From positions 205,126 through 226,903 of the forward strand of contig MU128946.1 of the NCBI GenBank assembly GCA_014904985.1: a stretch of 21,778 nucleotides of DNA, in the 5' to 3' direction. The translations under genes were made by a program, and so were the position numbers. The stretch is from Hydnum rufescens UP504 (Eukaryota; Basidiomycota; Agaricomycetes; Cantharellales; Hydnaceae). Shown one piece after another: positions 1 through 10,232 of this stretch. Under the pieces are notes generated by a model that made no database searches, had not been told where the DNA came from, and was given only the letters and a program-made list of their open reading frames with translations. Position 1 is the first letter of the stretch; each line of letters starts with the position of its first letter.

Positions 1-1275
1 CAAGTGTTCTGGCAAGTCACTGAGATGCATTTTTTCCAGCAGCCATTTGTTGAGTCCCTGCTGATAGGCATCAATCAGCACCTTTTTCCCCAAAAGCTAA
101 CAAATTGTGATTATGTAATATGATGGATTACACACCCGGGCCTTCATTCCTACTTGCGGATACATTACATAATCAAATAGGGGCAAATGCGGCACTCTTA
201 AGGAGTATTTGTCAAATTTCTCTGTCAGTTTTGATCGGATCTGCTCGGGAAAGTGGCATCCGGAAAGATATGATTCTCATCTATCCAACGATACTGAGCA
301 TGAGTCGATCCAATTAAAATTGCATGTTCTAGAATGATTTTACTATGGAATCCATGCTCTTCAGGAGTATGTTCCACTTTTCAAAGTCAATTAGGATCTG
401 ATCAACTCGCAAATATAGCGCCCTGAAAGCTGTAATTAATACCTATCAAATGATACCAATTACGTGTTCATTGGATTAAAACTGAAGCTTCTGGAATGAT
501 TCCATCTGCTCATTCATAATCAGAAGGTGTATTTTTCAAATTTCTCCTTCGGTTTTGATTGTATTTGCATTAAATGACCGCACCTAGAAAGGCATTGAAA
601 ATGCCCATCCAACAGTATGAAGGACGTTGCAAACGAAGAAGAACTCAGCATTCTGTATACAAATTTCCCCCTTGTCTCAGGAGAACATCATTCCCTCTTC
701 CAATTTTCAAATATCAAATATTGTCCAGCAGCCTTATATCTGAAGGATAGGATATCTAGGATGACTCATTCCACCATTCCTCAAGGGAATCTGTCCAAAG
801 GGGAAAGAGAAATAGTCATTTTTTGCTCTTTCTTATCCCCAGCCTTGTAAATTGAATATCTCTGTCAGTTTTGAAGCTTTTGACTTGATTCCTTTTTCTA
901 CATATTTCCTCTATCCCCCTTCTTCTGTCAAATATTTGATCTCATAACTGGGTTGTATATTAAGTGAATTGTGTTAAAAATTCCATTGTCTTCTCCCTCC
1001 CCAGTCTGAAGCACTGAAGTATTGCTGCTGGATTTCCAGGTGAATTCCATCTGAGGACACTGCTACTACTACACTTTGTCTAAGGCCACAAGACTAGGAC
1101 CTTGGAGTGTGGTATTTGTGGCATAATTTCCCCTTTATTCATCTGCTTGAGCAACTACTGGTGACAGCAGATTATCTTCTACCCTAAAGACCCTCCTACA
1201 CTTGGACCTTAATATTCGGATTATTTTGGTGGCCCCCATTCTTCATTCTCAATTCCATATTGCAGACTGTAGCAG
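1..1275. repeat. Long diverged repeat, copy 1
   Basis: This AT-rich stretch aligns by eye with 10233-11172 in the same orientation. Anchors keep near-constant offsets: 'aaatagggg' at 175 and 10271, 'tcagttttga' at 225 and 10321, and 'ggaaagata' at 262 and 10358 (offset 10096); 'ttccattgt' at 981 and 10892 (offset 9911); 'ttcattct' at 1242 and 11139 (offset 9897). The offset drops by about 160 between roughly 380 and 570, so copy 1 carries extra DNA there. Alignment is clear from about 137; the first 136 bases show nothing I recognise, and the copy may run off the window. No open frame in it looks like a gene. It lies just downstream of the helicase pseudogene's C terminus. Confidence 0.7.
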
Positions 1276-1775
1276 AGATTCCCCCATTTTCTCCTGCTTA
1301 CAACGTAATCCTTGCTTCATGAACCTCCTTGTCAATCATATTAAGGGACTCCTGTTTGTCCTTGGCCTGATTACATAATCACCTCCCCAAGCCATAAACA
1401 ACCCTTAACAGTTTTTCCTCATTATGTTCTTTTCACATATAGTTTTCTTATTTCCCCCCTTCACCTCACTTGGTGTGCTCCTCATTTTGGGCACTACCCT
1501 CCATCTTCCCCTGATCCCTCCTATTATACTTTGACTGTGACCACTCAAAGCTTTCTCTATGGGGTTTTGATGCTATCTGGATCTACATCTGTGCATAATT
1601 GGGTTATCACCAAAAATTTGAGGCCTGCCTTGGCAGGTGGTCTTTCTGGCTATCTGCCCATACATGTGGGCACTTTTCCAATTAGCCACAATGTATTTCC
1701 AAGTACTCCCTGTACAAACTCCAAATATTACACTAAATGCTCACCTGCTCATCATATCTATCCACCCTCCCTATA
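1276..1775. other. No recognisable gene; weak continuation of the long repeat
   Basis: Between the clear end of long-repeat copy 1 and the last recognisable codons of the helicase pseudogene there is pyrimidine-rich, CpG-poor sequence. A 95-codon plus-strand frame at 1531-1818 has low-complexity composition and no motif I know. Short similarities to 11340-11420 (a 'cct(a)ctatact'-like string) hint that the repeat may go on further, but I could not follow it with confidence. Confidence 0.4.
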
Positions 1776-2550
1776 TTACACTGCAGGAAATCCAGAAGAC
1801 TGGTGGTGCTTCTGGTAAAACCAGATGATTAGGTATGTTGATGCCACAGTTACCTTCTTCTGCCCTTCATCCAGACAACTAAGCCATCTATCAAAGTTCT
1901 TTGGCTTTTCCAGCTCAGGATGCCCCATATATTGCGCCAAACATCCCAGCAGACTTCTGTTGCTCCTGACAATCCAAGCAATTGGCACCACTACATCTGG
2001 GAAGCAGCATGGTGGCATTTCCCCCACTTAAGCAGATCCAGTATGGAACCTTGGATGATCAGTGAACAGCAGCTCCAGCAGTATGCATGTGCATCCATGG
2101 GCCACACATATTTCCTTCATCCCCCATGATTCAGCTGATAATGTGGCATCTCTTTGTATAACTTTGGCATAAGTCCAGCAGGTGCCTCTTCTTTTGAAAA
2201 CTTCACATAGTGTTCCCACTGACCCTTCACTGGGCACTGACTTGTGTCATGATCAAAGCATGGATCACACACACACCACCATGAAAAGCATTTGACATCT
2301 TGGAGTGCTCCCATGATTGAAAGCACAGTGTCCAAATGCTCCTGTTGTTCTGACATTCATCAAGCTGAGATTCCTTGCCCAATATGAATACCCATTGATA
2401 CCTTGGGCAGTAATCTCTGATCTTGAACTGCCACATGCCCTGAATTGTTTCCATTAGGTGCATGTCTTGTCCTAGATCTTGAATCTTTCCTGACTTCATG
2501 AGATACTCACCCTACTTGACCAACTATAGTCAGAATCCAAATCCAAATTA

Positions 2551-3881
2551 TCAAAAAATACTATCCTTACCTTGAAACAAATTCTTTCCAGCCCCTTGAG
2601 CCATACAGCAAGAACATGCAAGCAGCTCTGGATGTCTATCTTGCAGTGAGCTACAATCCACATCCTGCCCATCAAAGAACTTCCCATGAACCTTCCATAT
2701 ACATAGTCTCTGATCAACAAGCATTTCATGCATGCTGTGCTTCCCAGAGAATTTATCCCTCTCATCTTCAGATCCTGGTCCAATGTGAAATGGCACCACA
2801 ATCAGTGACAGGCATTCTTCTCCATTCCTCCCACCTCTCCCAGAGCTCTGCATATAGTCTGTCAGTCTCACTGGTGGTTCTGCATGAACCACAAAAGTGA
2901 CTCCAGCCACATCTCCTCCATAATATCCTGCCTTCTTCATGCACAGGATTCATCTCTCCATCCATCTTCCATAAATCTGGGCTCAATCCCCTTGTGCAGT
3001 GTCTCCAGTGATTGCTTCACACCCTATCTCTGTAGCAAATCTCTTGCAATACTCCTTTGAGTTGAAGAACACTGCTCTGCACTGTCCAGGCAGCAGTCCA
3101 TGTTCAAGAGACTCTACAATAGCCACTAATGCTCTTGTGTTGTGAGAAGATGCTGAATTGGCATAAAGAGTCTGGTACTGGATGTTTGGTTGATGGATGG
3201 ATGGTGCACATAGTGTCTGAAATTGTATCATCTGTTCAGGGAAAAGATCCAGCTTGCTCCACAGTTCACCCATATAAAGTAGAGGTGCTGTTCCAGTCAT
3301 CAAAAGCATATTGATGTTTGGGAGCTCCAGCACATTCTTCATGGCAGTCCTGTACAGTAGTCAATAATCATCATCCTCTGCCACTGTGTGTACCTCATCA
3401 AAGATAACCATCCCAAGTTGTGAGGATGATGCCAAACCCCTCATCCAGTCCAGAAATGTTCTGTTTGAGAAGTAGTTGATTCCAGCAATCACCACCCCCC
3501 AGAACTTGGGCTAAGGCTTTCCTTGCTGATCACTGATGCAGATAGTCCAGAAGCAGTCAACCAATGCTTCATCTGCTCATATAAGATTGCATGCACATTT
3601 TCTGGCCATATGCTCATTGCAACTTGGAATGGCAGTGTTTTTCCACTTCCAGGTGGTGGGATAAACAGTAGATGGTGCCCATGTTCCTGAAGTACCCATG
3701 TCACTTGATACTGCATCAGACTGTGGAACTGTCCCTTTTTGTCTCTGAGCACTTTTTGAAGATCACAAAGTGACTGAATGTCAACTTCTTCTGGAAGTCC
3801 CTCAGGTGATTGAGCAGCAACCTGCATTGCCTCCTCCATTCCTTGTCTGTACACTTCTCCTGGGCCACCATCAACATCCAT
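2551..3881 (-). other. RecQ/DExH helicase core of the pseudogene
   Basis: Motifs appear in the right order. Walker A, PPPGSGKT, is at 3634-3660. Motif II is IFDEVHTVAEDDDY, with the DEVH box at 3388-3399. Motif III, MTGTAPL, lies just downstream. A motif-V-like stretch with GVTFVVHAEPP comes next, and motif VI, QSSGRGGR, is at 2827-2850. After motif VI a Trp/Cys segment (CIWKVHGKFFDG, then a run of Cys) resembles the zinc-binding region that follows RecQ cores. A frameshift near a six-C run (about 3495-3503) separates the Walker A part from the DEVH part. From 3399 to 2551 a single frame is kept, broken only by TGA at 3361-3363, 2983-2985 and 2950-2952. Motif Ia seems lost or shortened between the Walker A region and the 'EQMKHWLTASGL' segment. 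The protein cannot be active as encoded. Confidence 0.85.
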
Positions 3882-4311
3882 CTGTGCACTATTGTCCCAT
3901 TTGTGGGTTCAGGTGCCCTTGCCAATAGTGGTTCTGATGGCTCCCAAGACATTGGCAAGCTGTTCAGAGTCCCTGCACTGCTAGAACCATTCTTGTCAGA
4001 TTTGTTCCCAATTGAGTGTGCTGAAAATGTCTCCATTGAAGAAAATGAAGCACTCTTGAGTGATGAGCCAGAATATGCAGAGGACAGTATTCTGCCTAAT
4101 GAAGAAGAAGTGCTGGATGAGAGTGGCAATGGGAAAAGAATGAGCTCTCTTATGCTTTAGAACTGCCCAGAGAGATACATACAGGTTGATATTTACTCAT
4201 TACAGAATGAACTGCCTCATCTTTGATGAATACAGACAGTTCAAGGACCAGTTTTGACAATGCTGAGGAGACTGCTTGGTTGATGTGCTGTTGAATGTCA
4301 CCCAACAGCTC

Positions 4312-4715
4312 CTACTTCCAGCTGTAATGATCTCCCTCCAGTCCAGGTCCACTTGGTATCCTTGGCACCAATGGAGTCCTTGTCAATGTGGTGATATCAA
4401 AGTTTGGATCTTCAAGATCCTTGAGGGGCACAGTTGGTCCCCCAACTGCAAGGTTATACATTGCAGACCACCAGAGCTTGCAGCTGAAATAGTAGATCTG
4501 CAGTTGATCTGGGGTGAGGTGACCAGACAGAGAATCTGTGCTCACAGCATAGTTGTGCACTGAGACTGCTGTGCTTCAATGTGCTAACATATCCATCCCA
4601 CTTTCATACTTTGATGGATCAATCAGTGATGCCCCAAACTCCTGGCCCAGACCAGCACATAATTGTCTCCAATCTGAGGCTGTCATCTTGGTTCCTAGGT
4701 ATTTGAGTGTTGCAG
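4312..4715 (-). other. Tyrosine-recombinase-like block upstream of the helicase core
   Basis: Reading the minus strand in one frame gives LKYLGTKMTASDWRQLCAGL, about 20 further residues, then DMLAH, a TGA stop, and STAVSVHNYAVS. The order is Arg (in SDWRQ), later Leu-Ala-His, then Tyr 10 residues after that His. This echoes the HxxR, LGH and nucleophilic Tyr spacing of tyrosine recombinase box II. The same block occurs, as far as I recall, in intact fungal TLH proteins, where it is usually left unannotated. The first half of the block (5548-5742) is split off by the inserted element. Whether this is a true recombinase fold or a chance resemblance is inference. The TGA sits at 4576-4578, next to the His. 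Confidence 0.45.
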
Positions 4716-4744
4716 GTAAGATAGGGACCATCCATACTCATCAA
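4716..4744 (+). repeat. Left terminal inverted repeat of the 832-bp element
   Basis: This 29-bp arm begins GTAAGATAGGGACC and pairs with 5519-5547 with one mismatch at its fifth base. Confidence 0.8.
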
Positions 4745-5518
4745 CATCATGTGACCTGATCTCACCCATTTTTGTAAACACTACTCATCCTTAACACTTC
4801 AGTTTATTGACAATGTGTGACCACAGAATGGTAGATATACTCCTTATCTATCAACCTGCAGTGGGAGAATTAAAAAATATTTTCTTGGGTGGGAGGAGAT
4901 AGCATTTTCCTCCCACCCCAAAAGTGTGAAATTGAAACATGCTTAGAATGCAGTTCTGAGCATCTTTGGTTTTTTGATGCTGAAATTTCAGCAGGCCTAA
5001 AAAGGAATTAATTAATTTTGGCAAGTTCCAGATGTCTGTGTGCAAGGTTAGATTTGAGTTGTGTTCCATTTTCAGATCATTTTTCCTCAACTGTTCAGGA
5101 ATAGCCATCTCATCAGACAGATCTCCATCAATGTCTTCCTATGCCATGTAAGCATTGGGCAGCTACAATATGGTCATCTAATTTGGGCATTCATGCTCAA
5201 AAAAGAGTTGTTAAGTTTCATTCCCTCCCTCCAAATCATTTCTAAGTTACCACAACCTGAACAGAGCTCAAGCAGTGTGGGCAAATAAGAAAAACTGTGG
5301 CCACAGGGTCCTACCCAACACACTTGTGGCTGATTTGGAGAAGGAAATGAAGCACTAACATGTCATTATATGTACATACATGCATCCCTATTCAACATTA
5401 TGCAAGGTTCAGACCACCCAAGTGAGGTACACTGACTTTGGGTACTGGTGCCCAAAATTTCAGCACTTAAAACCTAACCCTAACCAGTCACATGACTGAT
5501 CTGGATGTTGCCAGACAC

Positions 5519-5547
5519 TTGATGAGTATGGATGGTCCCTATTTTAC
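5519..5547 (-). repeat. Right terminal inverted repeat of the 832-bp element
   Basis: On the minus strand this 29-bp arm begins GTAAAATAGGGACC and matches 4716-4744 at 28 of 29 positions. Confidence 0.8.
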
Positions 5548-5742
5548 CAGTATCTGTTCTGGGAATTGTGCAGAATCCTCATAGAGTTTCCCCCCTGGCT
5601 GATAGAACATGTTGTGCTGAACACATCTGGCTGTTCCATCCCCCCAGATCTCTTTGAAGAAGCAGAACTCCACAGGTTGAACAAAGACAAGGTATTGTGT
5701 GAGATGACACTGGAAATCTGGATGGAGATATTGTGGGATCAA
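5548..5742 (-). other. Conserved TLH block upstream of the inserted element
   Basis: The frame reads YLHPDFQCHLTQYLVFVQPV, then aromatic residues and a GGKLYEDSAQFPEQIL tail. It matches the pattern I associate with TLH proteins just before the Arg...His...Tyr block (a hydrophobic 'YLPP....LL..YL.YVRP' helix, then a Gly-Lys loop). The frame runs straight into the inverted-repeat end of the inserted element at 5547, and the next conserved block resumes on the far side at 4715. This shows that the element split what was one coding region. The recombinase reading is tentative; the family match is moderate. Confidence 0.5.
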
Positions 5743-7965
5743 CTTCTCAGACTGATTCTTTGAATCTGTCTATGATTCATGCACAAATAAGTTCTCACAA
5801 CATTCTTTCTGATAGCAAGTGGAAATCACACACCTTGTTATATGACAACATTGCCACCATATCATCAGGCAGAAGGTACAATGACTGAACACTATTTTCA
5901 TCATTGGTAATGAGCATTGACATCAGCTCAGTGATCTGTGGAGGCTGGGATGACATGTACACCAGAAACATGATCACAGCATTGAGCTTCTGTGCAGTAG
6001 CCATACAACCATGGAGAGCATGGTGATTCCACATGATTTGACCATCAGCTTGCTGCTGAATGACAAATGGGGCTGAGTGGACTCTGTTCAGTGCAGTCAG
6101 AAAACATGGCTGCAGAATATGTTGATTCTGCTCCACAAAGCTGTAGTTGTGTGCATGTTGAGGCAGATTGTCTTCCATGTGTTCTGCAGGAAGAGTGACA
6201 TCCAGTCCTTTTGTCACCTCCCCCAAAAGTCTCTTCATCTCCCCAGTCAGCTCTTGGTACATGATGGGAAGGTCTTTTAGGTGCACATGGTGGGGACCAA
6301 TGGACACCAGCCTTTGGTCTGAGGATATTGTGAATGAAGGTGGTGTCATTTGTGGGTAGGCCACTGTGGTGGTGTAGTGCATGATCAGCAACATTGAATA
6401 ATAGGGGCTGGGTTGACCTTCCATCAACCACTGACCTCATAGTTCAGTACACACTTGATTCTGTGCATCTGGAACTCCTCTAGTATTTGTGACCCAGTGG
6501 ACTTGGAGAAGGAAGACCAGGTGAAAAAGGAAATGCAGGGCAGGGTAGATATATTCCCACATAGTTCCTTTGGAGACCAAAAATTCCCATGGATATCCAT
6601 GATATGTGTGACTAGAAGGAAATGCAGTACTGGGCACCAGGTGCAGTGTTGGGATGACTGGGGATGTGGGAGAATAATATGTTTTCAAAAGAGTCTGAAT
6701 CTTTTGATCAAGCCAACCGCAACCATCACTCTCTCCTCCTGGACAATGAAGAGCTTGGTCAAGTGCTACTGCAGACTCCACCCAGGCAGATGACAGAAAG
6801 ATGGGAATGGTGGAGGATCCAGATGCAATGGACTGAGAAATCCAAATGATAAAGATGACCAGACAGGCTGCATAACCTGCATATTTATGTACTTATTTTG
6901 GATTCTCTGGATACTTGAAGGGTTCATCCCCCACTGTGTGTCTGGTCATCCAAGTAAAGAATGCAGAGCCATCTCTCACACAAACTCAAACCATAACACT
7001 CACCCTGAAGAAGTCTGGACCTATCATTTGACCACAGGCTCCATACCATCCACAACAGACTTCATCCAATCAAAATAGGATTCTACACCCAATTTCAATC
7101 TGATCAAGTCCTTGTCTTCATTTCTAGGCAAGGCCCCAAGTTCCATCAACTCCTTGGGACTATGACCCTCCAACTCATGGAGCCACCCCAGTTCCTTTAG
7201 ATACTGCACCACAGCACATGAGTTTTCTGGTGCAGTAAAACTGTAGGGGACCAGAGGGTGCCTGTAATCATTGGCTGCATTTTCTACAGCAATCTGCATG
7301 TGCCCATTTTGGAGGAATGGAATTGTTGAGTAATGAGGTTCACAGCCCAGATCTGGGTGGGACTGTGAAACACCACTTGAACCTTCCTCTGCTGAATGTT
7401 ATCATTTTCAGGAATGCCAGGTCTGCATGTGTACACATGATTGGCCACAGTCTTCTTTGTAAGGGCAGCAAATTAACATTGCTTGCAATAGAATCCTGAC
7501 AAAGTGGGTATGCCCTGAATGGGTGGTGACAGGCTGAATGCCCAGCCCATCCAATATGTTCACAAGATTTTGGGGAAGTGAAGAGGTGCCACTGTGGTGT
7601 TTGATGAAGTGCCCTGGAATGGTGTCTTACTGGAGACCATACCTGCATATCTGATATAAGTGACTTGGGATGGTACCTCACTGTAGACCTTACCTTCATG
7701 TCTGACATACCACCACCTTGGTGGCTGCATCTATACCCAGCTGGCACTGCAAGAAACCATCAGGTACTTCCAAGTCTTGGGCATAATAAAGGATAGTCTC
7801 TCCCTCCTCAGATGAATCCAAAAATGCATCATATGGAACATAATCTTCATCATTGAATGAGATATTGCCTCTTCCAGCAGAATCCATCCCAGTCTGAGTA
7901 CTGGGTAAGGGATCATCTCTATCAATCCCCAGACTGGTACTTTCAGATGGAAAGGAGGAAGGGGG

Positions 7966-9150
7966 GGCTCAAAGGACAGGTGATTGTCTCAAATCCACTT
8001 GATCTTGATGTTTGTGCAAGATGTGGCTTTGCATGGTAGAGGTGGCAGATGCCAGGAAATCACATCCTTGAATATCAGAGAGAAAAAATCCAGAAGAAAG
8101 TTGTGACCTGACCCCAAAACCTGTGATTTTGAGTTTTTTTTGATGTATTTCTCACTGATGTTCATCCAGTCTTCAGGAGTCTGGAAGTTCTGCACTGCAT
8201 CCTGGCTCTCTGCTCTGGTTCATGCTGAAAAGAACAGTCAGTATTTCTTCTTCCCTAAAGCAGGAGCACACAAGTACAAACAAGATAGACTTTGACTGGG
8301 ACAGACTTGGATTCAGAGTGTAGTGTGATAGGGTTCAGAATTTTCTAACAGGTAGTTAGCCAGCTTTTATACCATTTCATTTATGTTCACATGTCAGACA
8401 CCTTGATCAACAAAAAATGCTTAGAATATTGTGCTATTCTCTCTTGTCTCATGGGACCTAAAACTAGACCAGAAGGACTCCATACTTCCTATAGAACATT
8501 CCATCATTTGCCCCTGCATCATAGAACAAGCAGATTTCTGTCTCCAGGGTTCTTAGTTTACCACTACAAAGTTACTTTGACAGTCCATCAGAACAGTCCA
8601 TCATTTTTCCTGTCCCAGAGAACCTGAAAACCTGAATTTCATCATCCTTAGTTAGCCAGAATGAAGTCTTCCATGGAACATTCCATTATTTCCTGGTGAT
8701 TAGTTAAGGTGACAGATACATTGGTGGCCCAGCATATGTCTTCATGGTGCAGATACAGGCTTAAAATGATCAACAACAACAGGTGCAACAAAGTTACCTT
8801 GATGATATCATAGAGCTGGATACCATTAAGACTTTGCTTTAGTGTGGCAGGAGAAAAACCCCTGTAGAAGATTCCATCATTCTCAAGACAACACTTGTTT
8901 AGTCACCTTCAACCATGGGCCATTGAATAGACCCAGAAAGCCTGGAAATTCATGCTGACTCAGTATGGAGAACATTTCCCATGAAAGAAAGGCACTGTCA
9001 TACATCAATACAGTTTGGCTTAGTCAGCTAGAGAGTCCAAATGTTCTATCTCTTTGAAACACAAATGTCCCTTATGTTTATTCAACTGGATCACAGAGTT
9101 GTCAGGACAATGATCTTTAGTCAGGCAGTCATGCTACAGTTGTGGACAGG
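7966..9150. other. Non-coding stretch upstream of the helicase pseudogene, with a degenerate repeat
   Basis: I see no convincing gene. A loose motif 'gaacattccatcattt' recurs at 8494, 8591, 8676 and 8867, with a weaker copy at 8970. The spacings are 97, 85, 191 and 103 bases, which suggests a decayed tandem repeat of about 90-100 bp with one unit unrecognisable between 8676 and 8867. The stretch holds whatever promoter the helicase gene had, but no clear TATA or initiator can be chosen. Confidence 0.35.
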
Positions 9151-9275
9151 CAAACATGGAAATTTTCACTGGGGCTGATCAGCTGATTTTGGGGCTTCAA
9201 AAAGTTGATTTTTGGATTCCCCTGGCTTCTGAGATCCAGAATCACCCACTTTTGGAGTCATGTGACCAATATTTA

Positions 9276-9295
9276 GCACCCACCAAAATTTTAGG
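9276..9295 (+). repeat. Short direct repeat, copy A
   Basis: The 20 bases gcacccaccaaaattttagg recur exactly at 9728-9747. Just upstream both copies carry 'catgtg' and 'caat' (9263 and 9712), so the related stretch is about 34 bp. Weaker likeness continues for about 100-150 bp downstream (both have an 'agaggnnnnn...ggnccct' string). They are probably ends or internal parts of two diverged copies of a small repeat. Confidence 0.5.
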
Positions 9296-9727
9296 CCAAT
9301 TTTGTGCAACATTGAAAGCTTTAGAGGACATCAGAAAGGTACCCAAAGGACCCTAGGAGCTGTAAATTTGATCATATGCACAAAAACAAGCAGTGTGTGG
9401 TTGTCTACTAAGTGCATTTTGCACCACTTTCAAATTTAGCATTGGAGATAACATTGGATTGTTGGTATTTTGAAGAAAGTAGGCTGTGATGAGACTCATC
9501 CTCAACAGAAACAGCAGAAACCATGTTGGTACTTCAGTGTGAGTATATTGTGGCAAGAGGTTCAGTGAGTTGACCCCAGATGCTGCTGAAATTCCCCACC
9601 CCCATTGCTGAAATGCTAACTTTCTCACCTCTCAGAGCATTAGACACTTTGAAACACACTCAAGGGTATTCTGCTGTATTTTACCTACATTTGAAGCCCC
9701 ATTAGGAGCATGTGGGCCCAATACTAA

Positions 9728-9747
9728 GCACCCACCAAAATTTTAGG
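9728..9747 (+). repeat. Short direct repeat, copy B
   Basis: This is an exact 20-base copy of 9276-9295, lying 452 bases downstream in the same orientation. Between the copies (about 9350-9700) I see no gene. Confidence 0.5.
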
Positions 9748-10232
9748 GTTGCATTTTTCAAAAGTGAAAATAAGGCAGAATGGAGACTGGGGATGCTTAA
9801 CTATGGGTATTATAAGCTGTTTCCATTCATTTTCAGAGGTCTCTGGGGTCCCTGTCAGAACACAGAAAATATTATTGACTTTGCTTGTCCACAACTGTAC
9901 ACTGTAGGCTATGTAGCTACACTTATTTGTATACAAACATCAAAATGTAGCTCCACAGAGATACCCATTTAATTCTACCATGTTAGGTTGACATCTGCAC
10001 AGGACATAGTCAACCTGAGGTTGCTGAAATGGGGGGCCTGAGGTGTATACAAGACATTTGTTTGTCCATACTTAGGTCTTCAACAGACCACTTGTATTTG
10101 TGTTTATCTCAGGTCCAGCCAATTGTGACCATGGCAATTCAACTTGGCCTCTTCATTGATGCTCAATCCATTGCACTGTGTCCATTGCCTTAAGGGCAAT
10201 ATACAAGTCCCAATGACATAATCATGATTGCC

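Larger units (their letters stand above)
4716..5547. mobile_element. 832-bp non-autonomous element with 29-bp terminal inverted repeats
   Basis: The left end 4716-4744 and the reverse complement of the right end 5519-5547 match at 28 of 29 positions. The outermost bases are GTAA(G/A)ATAGGGACC. Both ends are followed a little further in by 'catgtgac'. Flanking bases 4713-4715 and 5548-5550 are both CAG, which could be a 3-bp target-site duplication, though so short a match may be chance. Frames inside (minus 4851-5108, plus 5061-5288) are short and unlike any transposase I know. This fits a MITE-like DNA transposon relative moved in trans. It interrupts the helicase pseudogene between two conserved blocks and is itself CpG-poor, so it is not recent. 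Confidence 0.75.
1776..7965 (-). pseudogene. Telomere-linked-helicase-like RecQ gene, decayed
   Basis: This is a remnant of a large multi-domain protein of the fungal telomere-linked helicase (TLH) type, an ATP-dependent 3'-5' RecQ DNA helicase with OrsD-like N-terminal sequence. Blocks from N to C terminus (minus strand): acidic N-terminus with a Cys pair 7696-7965; Cys/His finger-like block 7400-7500; helical block containing ELGWLHELEGHSPKELMELG 7024-7299; further blocks 6437-6950 and 5795-6427; recombinase-like block 5548-5742 plus 4312-4715; Ser-rich linker 3882-4129; helicase core 2551-3881; Cys-rich tail 2117-2356; WLSCLDEG-containing end 1776-2027. The frame is broken many times by indels and in-frame TGA codons, and an 832-bp element interrupts it. 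The N-terminal codons run at least to about 7965, where a TGA closes the frame, so the true start (perhaps across an intron) is not visible. CpG is almost absent. Family assignment is secure for the helicase; intron borders are mostly not resolved. Confidence 0.8.

Noticed and set aside
2616..2900. Plus-strand ORF of 94 codons
   Set aside because: It is a shadow of the conserved helicase motif V-VI frame on the minus strand.
3810..4160. Plus-strand ORF of 116 codons with protein-like composition
   Set aside because: It is antisense to the Ser-rich linker of the helicase pseudogene; its acidic, Ser-rich look mirrors the coding strand.
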